This document shows positions 1 through 13,849 of a DNA stretch of 64,000 nt, in pieces. Within the stretch, counting starts at the first letter, position 1. The number at the start of each line of letters is the position of its first letter. The stretch comes from Struthio camelus. Taxonomy: Eukaryota > Chordata > Aves > Struthioniformes > Struthionidae. The stretch is taken from the NCBI RefSeq assembly GCF_040807025.1, contig NC_090953.1, positions 69,501-133,500 on the forward strand, written 5' to 3'. Made by a program: the position numbers and the translations under genes. Below the pieces are notes generated by a model. The model had not been told where the DNA came from and ran no database searches. It saw only the letters and a program-made list of their open reading frames with translations.

Positions 1-3000
1 TAGACAGTGCCTAAGGGGTCTGGGGGGCCAAAAGACTGCTCTGGGGCACCCCAAAGGTCTGCCCAGGGGCTCTGGGGTGGAGAGAGCAGTGCTAAGAGCT
101 GAGGGGGGGCCGAAGACAGCTCTGGGGCAGAGGAAAACCTGCCAGAGTAGTCCCCGAGGGCAGCAGAGGGGACCCTCAAGGCGTGTGCCAGGACAAAAGG
201 AGACTCTGGGGGAAAAGGAAGACCTCTGGAGGGGGTCTGGGCCACCTAGACCTTTCCTGAGGGCTCGGCACGAGCAAGGGACAGCTCTGGGCAGCAAGGA
301 AGAGCCAAAGAGTGGTGCGGAGCCCTCTAGAGCGGTGCAAAGGGGCCTAGGGAGCCAAGATCCAGCTCTGGGGCACAGGGAAACCTGCCAGAGTAGTCCC
401 GAGGGCACCAGAGGGGGCCCTCAAGGCGTGTGCCTAGCCAAAACACAACTCTGGGGAAGGAAGAGGAGCTGAGGAGGGGATCCGGGCCACCTAGACAGTG
501 CCTAAGGGATCTGGGGGGCCAAAAAACAGCTCTGGGACACAACGAGTACTGCAATTGTAGTTCAGAAGTCACGAGAGGGCTTCTAAGGGCTCTGCATGGC
601 CACAAAGAGACTCTGGGGAAGGAGGAGGAGCTCAGGAGGGGGTCTGGGCCACCTAGACAGTGCCTAGGGGCTCAGCACGAGCAAGAGCCAGCTCTGGCTA
701 GCAAGGAAGAGCCAAAGAGTGCTGCGGAGTGCTCTAGAGCAGTGCGAAGGGGCCTAGGGAGCCAAGATCCAGCTCTGGGGCAGAGGGAAACCTGCCAGAG
801 TAGTCCCGAGGGCACCAGAGGGGACCCTCAAGGCGTGTGCCTAGTCAAAAGGCAACTCTGGGGAAGGAGGAGGGCCTTAGGAGGGGGTCTGGGCCACCTA
901 GACCGTTCCTGAGGACTCAGCACGAGCAAGAGACAGCTCTGGCTAGCAAGGAGGAGCCAAAGAGTGTTGCGGGGTGCTCTAGAGAGTTGCGAAGGGGCCT
1001 AGGGAGCCAAGATCCAGCTCTGGGGCACAGGGAAACCTGCCAGAGTAGTCCCGAGGGCCCCAGAGGGGGCCTCAAGGGTTTACATGGCCCAAAACCCCAT
1101 TCTGGGGAAGGGGGAGGAGCTCAGGAGGGGTCTGGGCCACCTAGACAGTGCCTAAGGGGTCTGGAGAGCCAAAAGACAGCTCTGGGGTACCCCAAAGGTC
1201 TCCGCAGGGGCTCTGAGGTGGATAAAGCAGGGCTAAGAGTTCTGGGGGGCCCGAAGACAGCTCTGGGGCAGAGGGAAACCTGCCAGAGTAGTCCCGAGGG
1301 CACCAGAGGGGGCCCTCAAGGCGTGTGCCAGGCCAAAAGGAGACTCTGGGGGAAAAGGAAGACCTCTGGAGGGGGTCTGGGCCACCTAGACCGTTCCTGA
1401 GGGCTCAGCACGAACAAGGGACATCTCTGGGCAGCAAGGAAGAGCCAAAGAGTGGTGCGGAACCCTCTAGAACAGTGCAAAGGGGCCTAGGGAGCCAAGA
1501 TCCAGCTCTGGGGCACAGGGACACCTGCCAGAGTAGTCCCGAGGGCACCAGAGGGGGCCCTCAAGGTGTGTGCCTAGCCAAAAGACCACTCTGGGGAAGG
1601 AGGAGGAGCTGAGGAGGGGCTCTGGGCCACCTAGACAGTGCCTAAGGGGTCCGGAGAGCCAAAAAGACAGCTCTGGGGCACGCCAAAGGTCTCCGCAGGG
1701 GCTCGGAGGTGGAGAGAGCAGTGCTAAGAGCTGTGGGGGGCCCGAAGACAGCTCTGGGGCACAGGGAAACCTGCCAGAGTAGTCCCGAGGGCCCCAGAGG
1801 GGGCCCTCAAGGCGTGTGCCTAGCCAAAAGACAACTCTGGGGGAGGAGGAGGAGCTGAGGAGGGGCTCTGGGCCACCTAGACAGTGCCTAAGGGGTCCGG
1901 AGGGCCAGAAGACAGCTCTGGGGCACGCCAAAGGTCTCCGCAGGGGCTCGGAGGTGGATAGAGCAGTGCTAAGAGCTGTGGGGGGCCCCAACACAGCTCT
2001 GGGGCACCCCACAGGTCTGCCCGGGGCTCTGAGGTGGATAGAGCAGTGCTAAGAGCTGTGGGGGGCCCGAAGACAGCTCTGGGGCACAGGGAAACCTGCC
2101 AGAGTAGTGCCGAGGGCCCCAGAGGGGGCCCTCAAGGGTTTACATGGCCCAAAACCCCATTCTGGGGAAGGGGGAGGAGCTGAGGAGGGGTCTGGGCCAC
2201 CTAGACAGTGCCTAAGGGGTCTGGGGGGCCAAAAGACTGCTCTGGGGCACGCCAAAGGTCTGCCCAGGGGCTCTGGGGTGGAGAGAGCAGTGCTAAGAGC
2301 TGTGGGGGGGCCGAAGACAGCTCTGGGGCACAGGGAAACCTGCCAGAGTAGTCCCCGAGGGCAGCAGAGGGGGCCCTCAAGGCGTGTGCCTAGCCAAAAG
2401 GCAACTCTGGGGGAGAAGGAAGACCTCTGGAGGGGGTCTGGGCCACCTAGACCTTTCCTGAGGGCTGAGGACGAGCAAGGGACAGCTCTGGCTAGCAAGG
2501 AGGAGCCAGAGAGTGGTGCGGAGCGCTCTAGAGCGGTGCAAAGGGGCCTAGGGAGCCAAGATCCAGCTCTGGGGTACAGGGAAACCTGCCAGAGTAGTCC
2601 CGAGGGCACCAGAGGAGGCCCTCAAGGCGTGTGCCTAGCCAAAAGACAACTCTGGGGAAGGAAGAGGAGCTTAGGAGGGGATCCGGGCCACCTAGACAGT
2701 GCCTAAGGGATCTGGGGGGCCAAAAAACAGCTCTGGGACACAACGAGTACTGCAATTGTAGTTCAGAAGTCACGAGAGGGCTTCTAAGGGCTCTGCATGG
2801 CCACAAAGAGACTCTGGGGAAGGAGGAGGAGCTCAGGAGGGGGTCTGGGCCACCTAGACAGTGCCTAGGGGCTCAGCACGAGCAAGAGACATCTCTGGCT
2901 AGCAAGGAAGAGCCAAAGAGTGCTGCGGAGTGCTCTAGAGCAGTGCGAAGGGGCCTAGGGAGCCAAGATCCAGCTCTGGGGCACAGGGAAACCTGCCAGA

Positions 3001-3423
3001 GTAGTCCCGAGGGCACCAGAGGGGGCCCTCAAGGCGTGTGCCTAGTCAAAAGACAACTCTGGGGGAGGAGGAGGAGCTGAGGAGGGGGTCTGGGCCACCT
3101 AGACAGTGCCTAAGGGGTCCGGAGGGCCAGAAGACAGCTCTGGGGCACGCCAAAGGTCTCCGCAGGGGCTCGGAGGTGGATAGAGCAGTGCTAAGAGCTA
3201 TGGGGGGCCCCAACACAGCTCTGGGGCACCCCAAAGGTCTGCCCAGGGGCTCTGAGGTGGAGAGAGCAGTGCTAAGAGCTGTGGGGGCCCCGAAGACAGC
3301 TCTGGGGCAGAGGGAAACCTGCCAGAGTAGTGCCGAGGGCCCCAGAGGGGCCCTCAAGGGTTTACATGGCCCAAAACCCCATTCTGGGGAAGGAGGAGGA
3401 GCTGAGGAGGGGTCTGGGCCACC
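1..3423 (+). repeat. Higher-order repeat A, copy 1 (3,423 bp)
   Basis: The sequence from position 1 recurs at 3,424 and 6,847, giving a higher-order period of exactly 3,423 bp, or about fourteen 245-bp units. Monomers inside one copy differ clearly from each other, while the same monomer in different copies looks identical. This is the hallmark of recent amplification of a multi-monomer block. The true unit boundary is unknown because the window starts inside the array. Confidence 0.93.
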
Positions 3424-6400
3424 TAGACAGTGCCTAAGGGGTCTGGGGGGCCAAAAGACTGCTCTGGGGCACCCCAAAGGTCTGCCCAGGGGCTCTGGGG
3501 TGGAGAGAGCAGTGCTAAGAGCTGAGGGGGGGCCGAAGACAGCTCTGGGGCAGAGGAAAACCTGCCAGAGTAGTCCCCGAGGGCAGCAGAGGGGACCCTC
3601 AAGGCGTGTGCCAGGACAAAAGGAGACTCTGGGGGAAAAGGAAGACCTCTGGAGGGGGTCTGGGCCACCTAGACCTTTCCTGAGGGCTCGGCACGAGCAA
3701 GGGACAGCTCTGGGCAGCAAGGAAGAGCCAAAGAGTGGTGCGGAGCCCTCTAGAGCGGTGCAAAGGGGCCTAGGGAGCCAAGATCCAGCTCTGGGGCACA
3801 GGGAAACCTGCCAGAGTAGTCCCGAGGGCACCAGAGGGGGCCCTCAAGGCGTGTGCCTAGCCAAAACACAACTCTGGGGAAGGAAGAGGAGCTGAGGAGG
3901 GGATCCGGGCCACCTAGACAGTGCCTAAGGGATCTGGGGGGCCAAAAAACAGCTCTGGGACACAACGAGTACTGCAATTGTAGTTCAGAAGTCACGAGAG
4001 GGCTTCTAAGGGCTCTGCATGGCCACAAAGAGACTCTGGGGAAGGAGGAGGAGCTCAGGAGGGGGTCTGGGCCACCTAGACAGTGCCTAGGGGCTCAGCA
4101 CGAGCAAGAGCCAGCTCTGGCTAGCAAGGAAGAGCCAAAGAGTGCTGCGGAGTGCTCTAGAGCAGTGCGAAGGGGCCTAGGGAGCCAAGATCCAGCTCTG
4201 GGGCAGAGGGAAACCTGCCAGAGTAGTCCCGAGGGCACCAGAGGGGACCCTCAAGGCGTGTGCCTAGTCAAAAGGCAACTCTGGGGAAGGAGGAGGGCCT
4301 TAGGAGGGGGTCTGGGCCACCTAGACCGTTCCTGAGGACTCAGCACGAGCAAGAGACAGCTCTGGCTAGCAAGGAGGAGCCAAAGAGTGTTGCGGGGTGC
4401 TCTAGAGAGTTGCGAAGGGGCCTAGGGAGCCAAGATCCAGCTCTGGGGCACAGGGAAACCTGCCAGAGTAGTCCCGAGGGCCCCAGAGGGGGCCTCAAGG
4501 GTTTACATGGCCCAAAACCCCATTCTGGGGAAGGGGGAGGAGCTCAGGAGGGGTCTGGGCCACCTAGACAGTGCCTAAGGGGTCTGGAGAGCCAAAAGAC
4601 AGCTCTGGGGTACCCCAAAGGTCTCCGCAGGGGCTCTGAGGTGGATAAAGCAGGGCTAAGAGTTCTGGGGGGCCCGAAGACAGCTCTGGGGCAGAGGGAA
4701 ACCTGCCAGAGTAGTCCCGAGGGCACCAGAGGGGGCCCTCAAGGCGTGTGCCAGGCCAAAAGGAGACTCTGGGGGAAAAGGAAGACCTCTGGAGGGGGTC
4801 TGGGCCACCTAGACCGTTCCTGAGGGCTCAGCACGAACAAGGGACATCTCTGGGCAGCAAGGAAGAGCCAAAGAGTGGTGCGGAACCCTCTAGAACAGTG
4901 CAAAGGGGCCTAGGGAGCCAAGATCCAGCTCTGGGGCACAGGGACACCTGCCAGAGTAGTCCCGAGGGCACCAGAGGGGGCCCTCAAGGTGTGTGCCTAG
5001 CCAAAAGACCACTCTGGGGAAGGAGGAGGAGCTGAGGAGGGGCTCTGGGCCACCTAGACAGTGCCTAAGGGGTCCGGAGAGCCAAAAAGACAGCTCTGGG
5101 GCACGCCAAAGGTCTCCGCAGGGGCTCGGAGGTGGAGAGAGCAGTGCTAAGAGCTGTGGGGGGCCCGAAGACAGCTCTGGGGCACAGGGAAACCTGCCAG
5201 AGTAGTCCCGAGGGCCCCAGAGGGGGCCCTCAAGGCGTGTGCCTAGCCAAAAGACAACTCTGGGGGAGGAGGAGGAGCTGAGGAGGGGCTCTGGGCCACC
5301 TAGACAGTGCCTAAGGGGTCCGGAGGGCCAGAAGACAGCTCTGGGGCACGCCAAAGGTCTCCGCAGGGGCTCGGAGGTGGATAGAGCAGTGCTAAGAGCT
5401 GTGGGGGGCCCCAACACAGCTCTGGGGCACCCCACAGGTCTGCCCGGGGCTCTGAGGTGGATAGAGCAGTGCTAAGAGCTGTGGGGGGCCCGAAGACAGC
5501 TCTGGGGCACAGGGAAACCTGCCAGAGTAGTGCCGAGGGCCCCAGAGGGGGCCCTCAAGGGTTTACATGGCCCAAAACCCCATTCTGGGGAAGGGGGAGG
5601 AGCTGAGGAGGGGTCTGGGCCACCTAGACAGTGCCTAAGGGGTCTGGGGGGCCAAAAGACTGCTCTGGGGCACGCCAAAGGTCTGCCCAGGGGCTCTGGG
5701 GTGGAGAGAGCAGTGCTAAGAGCTGTGGGGGGGCCGAAGACAGCTCTGGGGCACAGGGAAACCTGCCAGAGTAGTCCCCGAGGGCAGCAGAGGGGGCCCT
5801 CAAGGCGTGTGCCTAGCCAAAAGGCAACTCTGGGGGAGAAGGAAGACCTCTGGAGGGGGTCTGGGCCACCTAGACCTTTCCTGAGGGCTGAGGACGAGCA
5901 AGGGACAGCTCTGGCTAGCAAGGAGGAGCCAGAGAGTGGTGCGGAGCGCTCTAGAGCGGTGCAAAGGGGCCTAGGGAGCCAAGATCCAGCTCTGGGGTAC
6001 AGGGAAACCTGCCAGAGTAGTCCCGAGGGCACCAGAGGAGGCCCTCAAGGCGTGTGCCTAGCCAAAAGACAACTCTGGGGAAGGAAGAGGAGCTTAGGAG
6101 GGGATCCGGGCCACCTAGACAGTGCCTAAGGGATCTGGGGGGCCAAAAAACAGCTCTGGGACACAACGAGTACTGCAATTGTAGTTCAGAAGTCACGAGA
6201 GGGCTTCTAAGGGCTCTGCATGGCCACAAAGAGACTCTGGGGAAGGAGGAGGAGCTCAGGAGGGGGTCTGGGCCACCTAGACAGTGCCTAGGGGCTCAGC
6301 ACGAGCAAGAGACATCTCTGGCTAGCAAGGAAGAGCCAAAGAGTGCTGCGGAGTGCTCTAGAGCAGTGCGAAGGGGCCTAGGGAGCCAAGATCCAGCTCT

Positions 6401-6846
6401 GGGGCACAGGGAAACCTGCCAGAGTAGTCCCGAGGGCACCAGAGGGGGCCCTCAAGGCGTGTGCCTAGTCAAAAGACAACTCTGGGGGAGGAGGAGGAGC
6501 TGAGGAGGGGGTCTGGGCCACCTAGACAGTGCCTAAGGGGTCCGGAGGGCCAGAAGACAGCTCTGGGGCACGCCAAAGGTCTCCGCAGGGGCTCGGAGGT
6601 GGATAGAGCAGTGCTAAGAGCTATGGGGGGCCCCAACACAGCTCTGGGGCACCCCAAAGGTCTGCCCAGGGGCTCTGAGGTGGAGAGAGCAGTGCTAAGA
6701 GCTGTGGGGGCCCCGAAGACAGCTCTGGGGCAGAGGGAAACCTGCCAGAGTAGTGCCGAGGGCCCCAGAGGGGCCCTCAAGGGTTTACATGGCCCAAAAC
6801 CCCATTCTGGGGAAGGAGGAGGAGCTGAGGAGGGGTCTGGGCCACC
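3424..6846 (+). repeat. Higher-order repeat A, copy 2 (3,423 bp)
   Basis: Same as copy 1 at every stretch I compared by eye, including the AT-richer variant monomers near 3,960 and 6,165. I saw no substitution against copy 1. Confidence 0.93.
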
Positions 6847-9800
6847 TAGACAGTGCCTAAGGGGTCTGGGGGGCCAAAAGACTGCTCTGGGGCACCCCAA
6901 AGGTCTGCCCAGGGGCTCTGGGGTGGAGAGAGCAGTGCTAAGAGCTGAGGGGGGGCCGAAGACAGCTCTGGGGCAGAGGAAAACCTGCCAGAGTAGTCCC
7001 CGAGGGCAGCAGAGGGGACCCTCAAGGCGTGTGCCAGGACAAAAGGAGACTCTGGGGGAAAAGGAAGACCTCTGGAGGGGGTCTGGGCCACCTAGACCTT
7101 TCCTGAGGGCTCGGCACGAGCAAGGGACAGCTCTGGGCAGCAAGGAAGAGCCAAAGAGTGGTGCGGAGCCCTCTAGAGCGGTGCAAAGGGGCCTAGGGAG
7201 CCAAGATCCAGCTCTGGGGCACAGGGAAACCTGCCAGAGTAGTCCCGAGGGCACCAGAGGGGGCCCTCAAGGCGTGTGCCTAGCCAAAACACAACTCTGG
7301 GGAAGGAAGAGGAGCTGAGGAGGGGATCCGGGCCACCTAGACAGTGCCTAAGGGATCTGGGGGGCCAAAAAACAGCTCTGGGACACAACGAGTACTGCAA
7401 TTGTAGTTCAGAAGTCACGAGAGGGCTTCTAAGGGCTCTGCATGGCCACAAAGAGACTCTGGGGAAGGAGGAGGAGCTCAGGAGGGGGTCTGGGCCACCT
7501 AGACAGTGCCTAGGGGCTCAGCACGAGCAAGAGCCAGCTCTGGCTAGCAAGGAAGAGCCAAAGAGTGCTGCGGAGTGCTCTAGAGCAGTGCGAAGGGGCC
7601 TAGGGAGCCAAGATCCAGCTCTGGGGCAGAGGGAAACCTGCCAGAGTAGTCCCGAGGGCACCAGAGGGGACCCTCAAGGCGTGTGCCTAGTCAAAAGGCA
7701 ACTCTGGGGAAGGAGGAGGGCCTTAGGAGGGGGTCTGGGCCACCTAGACCGTTCCTGAGGACTCAGCACGAGCAAGAGACAGCTCTGGCTAGCAAGGAGG
7801 AGCCAAAGAGTGTTGCGGGGTGCTCTAGAGAGTTGCGAAGGGGCCTAGGGAGCCAAGATCCAGCTCTGGGGCACAGGGAAACCTGCCAGAGTAGTCCCGA
7901 GGGCCCCAGAGGGGGCCTCAAGGGTTTACATGGCCCAAAACCCCATTCTGGGGAAGGGGGAGGAGCTCAGGAGGGGTCTGGGCCACCTAGACAGTGCCTA
8001 AGGGGTCTGGAGAGCCAAAAGACAGCTCTGGGGTACCCCAAAGGTCTCCGCAGGGGCTCTGAGGTGGATAAAGCAGGGCTAAGAGTTCTGGGGGGCCCGA
8101 AGACAGCTCTGGGGCAGAGGGAAACCTGCCAGAGTAGTCCCGAGGGCACCAGAGGGGGCCCTCAAGGCGTGTGCCAGGCCAAAAGGAGACTCTGGGGGAA
8201 AAGGAAGACCTCTGGAGGGGGTCTGGGCCACCTAGACCGTTCCTGAGGGCTCAGCACGAACAAGGGACATCTCTGGGCAGCAAGGAAGAGCCAAAGAGTG
8301 GTGCGGAACCCTCTAGAACAGTGCAAAGGGGCCTAGGGAGCCAAGATCCAGCTCTGGGGCACAGGGACACCTGCCAGAGTAGTCCCGAGGGCACCAGAGG
8401 GGGCCCTCAAGGTGTGTGCCTAGCCAAAAGACCACTCTGGGGAAGGAGGAGAAGCTGAGGAGGGGCTCTGGGCCACCTAGACAGTGCCTAAGGGGTCCGG
8501 AGAGCCAAAAAGACAGCTCTGGGGCACGCCAAAGGTCTCCGCAGGGGCTCGGAGGTGGAGAGAGCAGTGCTAAGAGCTGTGGGGGGCCCGAAGACAGCTC
8601 TGGGGCACAGGGAAACCTGCCAGAGTAGTCCCGAGGGCCCCAGAGGGGGCCCTCAAGGCGTGTGCCTAGCCAAAAGACAACTCTGGGGGAGGAGGAGGAG
8701 CTGAGGAGGGGCTCTGGGCCACCTAGACAGTGCCTAAGGGGTCCGGAGGGCCAGAAGACAGCTCTGGGGCACGCCAAAGGTCTCCGCAGGGGCTCGGAGG
8801 TGGATAGAGCAGTGCTAAGAGCTGTGGGGGGCCCCAACACAGCTCTGGGGCACCCCACAGGTCTGCCCGGGGCTCTGAGGTGGATAGAGCAGTGCTAAGA
8901 GCTGTGGGGGGCCCGAAGACAGCTCTGGGGCACAGGGAAACCTGCCAGAGTAGTGCCGAGGGCCCCAGAGGGGGCCCTCAAGGGTTTACATGGCCCAAAA
9001 CCCCATTCTGGGGAAGGGGGAGGAGCTGAGGAGGGGTCTGGGCCACCTAGACAGTGCCTAAGGGGTCTGGGGGGCCAAAAGACTGCTCTGGGGCACGCCA
9101 AAGGTCTGCCCAGGGGCTCTGGGGTGGAGAGAGCAGTGCTAAGAGCTGTGGGGGGGCCGAAGACAGCTCTGGGGCACAGGGAAACCTGCCAGAGTAGTCC
9201 CCGAGGGCAGCAGAGGGGGCCCTCAAGGCGTGTGCCTAGCCAAAAGGCAACTCTGGGGGAGAAGGAAGACCTCTGGAGGGGGTCTGGGCCACCTAGACCT
9301 TTCCTGAGGGCTGAGGACGAGCAAGGGACAGCTCTGGCTAGCAAGGAGGAGCCAGAGAGTGGTGCGGAGCGCTCTAGAGCGGTGCAAAGGGGCCTAGGGA
9401 GCCAAGATCCAGCTCTGGGGTACAGGGAAACCTGCCAGAGTAGTCCCGAGGGCACCAGAGGAGGCCCTCAAGGCGTGTGCCTAGCCAAAAGACAACTCTG
9501 GGGAAGGAAGAGGAGCTTAGGAGGGGATCCGGGCCACCTAGACAGTGCCTAAGGGATCTGGGGGGCCAAAAAACAGCTCTGGGACACAACGAGTACTGCA
9601 ATTGTAGTTCAGAAGTCACGAGAGGGCTTCTAAGGGCTCTGCATGGCCACAAAGAGACTCTGGGGAAGGAGGAGGAGCTCAGGAGGGGGTCTGGGCCACC
9701 TAGACAGTGCCTAGGGGCTCAGCACGAGCAAGAGACATCTCTGGCTAGCAAGGAAGAGCCAAAGAGTGCTGCGGAGTGCTCTAGAGCAGTGCGAAGGGGC

Positions 9801-10080
9801 CTAGGGAGCCAAGATCCAGCTCTGGGGCACAGGGAAACCTGCCAGAGTAGTCCCGAGGGCACCAGAGGGGGCCCTCAAGGCGTGTGCCTAGTCAAAAGAC
9901 AACTCTGGGGGAGGAGGAGGAGCTGAGGAGGGGGTCTGGGCCACCTAGACAGTGCCTAAGGGGTCCGGAGGGCCAGAAGACAGCTCTGGGGCACGCCAAA
10001 GGTCTCCGCAGGGGCTCTGAGGTGGATAGAGCAGTGCTAAGAGCTATGGGGGGCCCCAACACAGCTCTGGGGCACCCCAA
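6847..10080 (+). repeat. Higher-order repeat A, copy 3 (3' truncated)
   Basis: Matches copies 1 and 2 up to about 10,015-10,080, where it changes to a different monomer order (CTCCGCAGG in place of CTGCCCAGG after the CACCCCAAAGGT stretch). The one clear internal difference I noticed is G to A near 8,453. The junction marks where repeat A gives way to the second higher-order family. Confidence 0.9.
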
Positions 10081-10699
10081 AGGTCTCCGCAGGGGCTCTG
10101 AGGTGGAGAGAGCAGTGCTAAGAGCTCTGCGGGCCCCGCAGACAGCTCTGGGGCACAGGGACACCTGCCAGAGTAGTGCCGAGGGCACCAGAGGGGGCCC
10201 TCAAGGGTTTACATGGCCCAAAACCCCATTCTGGGGAAGGAGGAGGAGCTGAGGAGGGGTCTGGGCCACCTAGACAGTGCCTAAGGGGTCTGGAGAGCCA
10301 AAAGACAGCTCTGGGGCACGCCAAAGGTCTCCGCAGGGGCTCTGAGATGGATAGAACACTGCTAAGAGCTCTGGGGGGCCCCAACACAGCTCTGGGGCAC
10401 AGGGAAACCTGCCAGAGTAGTCCCAAGGGCACCAGAGGGGACCCTCAAGGCGTGTGCCAGGCCAAAAGGAGACTCTGGGGGAAAAGGAAGACCTCTGGAG
10501 GGGGTCTGGGCCACCTAGACCTTGCCTGAGGGCTCAGCACGAGCAAGGGACAGCTCTGGCTAGCAAGGAGGAGCCAAAGAGTGCTGCGGAGTACTCTAGA
10601 GCAGTGCGAAGGGGCCTAGGGAGCCAAGATCCAGCTCTGGGCACAGGGAAACCTGCCAGAGTAGTCCCGAGGGCACCAGAGGGGGCCCTTAAGGGTTTA

Positions 10700-12675
10700 C
10701 ATGGCCCAAAACCCCACTCTAGGGAAGGGGGAGGAGCTGAGGAAGGGGTCTGGGCCACCTAGACAGTGCCTAAGGGGTCTGGAGAGCCAAAAGACAGCTC
10801 TGGGGCACCCCAAAGGTCTCCCCAGGGGCTCTGAGGTGGAGAGAGCAGTGCTAAGAGCTGTGGGGGGGCCGAAGACAGCTCTGGGGCACAGGGAAACCTG
10901 CCAGAGTAGTCCCGAGGGCACCAGAGGGGGCCCTTAAGGGTTTACATGACCCAAAACCCCACTCTAGGGAAGGAGGAGGAGCTGAGGAAGGGGTCTGGGC
11001 CACCTAGACAGTGCCTAAGGGGTCTGGAGAGCCAAAAGACAGCTCTGGGGTACCCCAAAGGTCTCCCCAGGGGCTCTGAGGTGGAGAGAGCAGTGCTAAG
11101 AGCTGTGGGGGGGCCGAAGACAGCTCTGGGGCACAGGGAAACCTGCCAGAGTAGTCCCGAGGACACCAGAGGGGACCCTCAAGGCGTGTGCCAGGACAAA
11201 AGGAGACTGGGGGAAAAGGAAGACCTCTGGAGGGGGTCTGGGCCACCTAGACCTTTCCTGAGGGCTCGGCACGAGCAAGGGACAGCTCTGGGCAGCAAGG
11301 AAGAGCCAAAGAGTGGTGCGGAGCCCTCTAGAGCAGTGCGAAGGGGCCTAGGGAGCCAAGATCCAGCTCTGGGGCACAGGGACACCTGCCACAGTAGTGC
11401 CGAGGGCCCCAGAGGGGGCCCTCAAGGCGTGTGCCTAGCCAAAAGACAACTCTGGGGAAGGAGGAGGAGCTGAGGACGGCGTCTGGGCCACCTAGACAGT
11501 GCCTAAGGGGTCCGGAGGGCCAAAACAGTGCTGTGGTCTCCGCAGGGGCTCTGAGCTGGATAGAGCAGTGCTAAGAGCTGTGGGGGGCACCTACACAGCT
11601 CTGGGGCACAGGGAAACCTGCCAGAGTAGTCCCGAGGGCACCAGAGGGGGCCCTCAAGGGTTTACATGACCCAAAACCCCACTCTAGGGAAGGAGGAGGA
11701 GCTGAGGAAGGGGTCTGGGCCACCTAGACAGTGCCTAAGGGGTCTGGAGAGCCAAAAGACAGCTCTGGGGCACCCCAAAGGTCTCCCCAGGGGCTCTGAG
11801 GTGGAGAGAGCAGTGCTAAGAGCTGTGGGGGGGCCGAAGACAGCTCTGGGGCACAGGGAAACCTGCCAGAGTAGTCCCGAGGGCACCAGAGGGGGCCCTT
11901 AAGGGTTTACATGACCCAAAACCCCACTCTAGGGAAGGAGGAGGAGCTGAGGAAGGGGTCTGGGCCACCTAGACAGTGCCTAAGGGGTCTGGAGAGCCAA
12001 AAGACAGCTCTGGGGTACCCCAAAGGTCTCCCCAGGGGCTCTGAGGTGGAGAGAGCAGTGCTAAGAGCTGTGGGGGGGCCGAAGACAGCTCTGGGGCACA
12101 GGGAAACCTGCCAGAGTAGTCCCGAGGACACCAGAGGGGACCCTCAAGGCGTGTGCCAGGACAAAAGGAGACTGGGGGAAAAGGAAGACCTCTGGAGGGG
12201 GTCTGGGCCACCTAGACCTTTCCTGAGGGCTCGGCACGAGCAAGGGACAGCTCTGGGCAGCAAGGAAGAGCCAAAGAGTGGTGCGGAGCCCTCTAGAGCA
12301 GTGCGAAGGGGCCTAGGGAGCCAAGATCCAGCTCTGGGGCACAGGGACACCTGCCACAGTAGTGCCGAGGGCCCCAGAGGGGGCCCTCAAGGCGTGTGCC
12401 TAGCCAAAAGACAACTCTGGGGAAGGAGGAGGAGCTGAGGACGGCGTCTGGGCCACCTAGACAGTGCCTAAGGGGTCCGGAGGGCCAAAACAGTGCTGTG
12501 GTCTCCGCAGGGGCTCTGAGCTGGATAGAGCAGTGCTAAGAGCTGTGGGGGGCACCTACACAGCTCTGGGGCACAGGGAAACCTGCCAGAGTAGTCCCGA
12601 GGGCACCAGAGGGGGCCCTCAAGGGTTTACATGACCCAAAACCCCACTCTAGGGAAGGAGGAGGAGCTGAGGAGG
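10700..12675 (+). repeat. 965-bp tandem duplication within the array
   Basis: About 10,700-11,664 is repeated at 11,665-12,629 with a constant 965-bp offset, and similarity continues to about 12,675. Inside it the 245-bp unit is also directly duplicated (10,701 against 10,946). This is a local product of unequal exchange at the boundary between the two higher-order families. Confidence 0.85.
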
Positions 12676-13849
12676 GGGTCTGGGCCACCTAGACCGTTCC
12701 TGAGGGCTCAGCACGAGCAAGGGACATCTCTGGCTAGCAAGGAAGAGCCAAAGAGTGCTGCGGAGTGCTCTAGAGAGTTGTGAAGGGGCCTAGGGAGCCA
12801 AGATCCAGCTCTGGGGCACAGGGACACCTGCCAGAGTAGTGCCGAGGGCCCCAGAGGGGGCCCTCAAGGCGTGTGCCTAGCCAAAAGACAACTCTGGGGA
12901 AGGAAGAGGAGCTGAGGAGGGGTCTGGGCCACCTAGACAGTGCCTAAGGGGTCCGGAGAGCCAAAAGACAGCTCTGGGGCATGCCAAAGGTCTCCGCAGG
13001 GGCTCTGAGGTGGAGAGAGCAGTGCTAAGAGCTATGGGGGGCCCCAACACAGCTCTGGGGCACCCCAAAGGTCTGCCCAGGGGCTCTGAGGTGGAGACAG
13101 CAGTGCTAAGAGCTGTGGGGGCCCCGAAGACAGCTCTGGGGCACAGGGAAACCTGCCAAAGTAGTCCCGAGGGCAGCAGAGGGGGCCCTCAAGGCGTGTG
13201 CCTAGCTAAAAGACCACTCTGGGGAAGGAGGAGGAGCTCAGGAGGGGATCTGGGCCACCTAGACAGTGCCTAAGGGATCTGGGGGGCCAAAAAACAGCTC
13301 TGGGACACAATGAGTACTGCAATTGTAGTTCAGAAGTCACGAGAGGGCTTCTAAGGGCTCTGCATGGCCACAAAGAGACTCTGGGGAAGGAGGAGGAGCT
13401 CAGGAGGGGGTCTGGGCCACCTAGACCGTTCCTGAGGGCTCAGCACGAGCAAGAGCCAGCTCTGGCTAGCAAGGAAGAGCCACAGAGTGGTGTGGAGTAC
13501 TCTAGAGCAGTGCGAAGGGGCCTAGGGAGCCAAGATCCAGCTCTGGGGCACAGGGAAACCTGCCAGAGTAGTCCCGAGGGCACCAGAGGGGGCCCTCAAG
13601 GGTTTACATGGCCCAAAACCCCATTCTGGGGAAGGGGGAGGAGCTGAGGAGGGGTCTGGGCCACCTAGACAGTGCCTAAGGGGTCTGGGGGGCCAAAAGA
13701 CAGCTCTGGGGCACCCCAAAGGTCTCCGCAGGGGCTCTGAGGTGGAGAGAGCAGTGCTAAGAGCTGTGGGGGGGGCCGAAGACAGCTCTGGGGCACAGGG
13801 AAACCTGCCAGAGTAGTCCCGAGGACACCAGAGGGGGCCCTCAAGGCGT

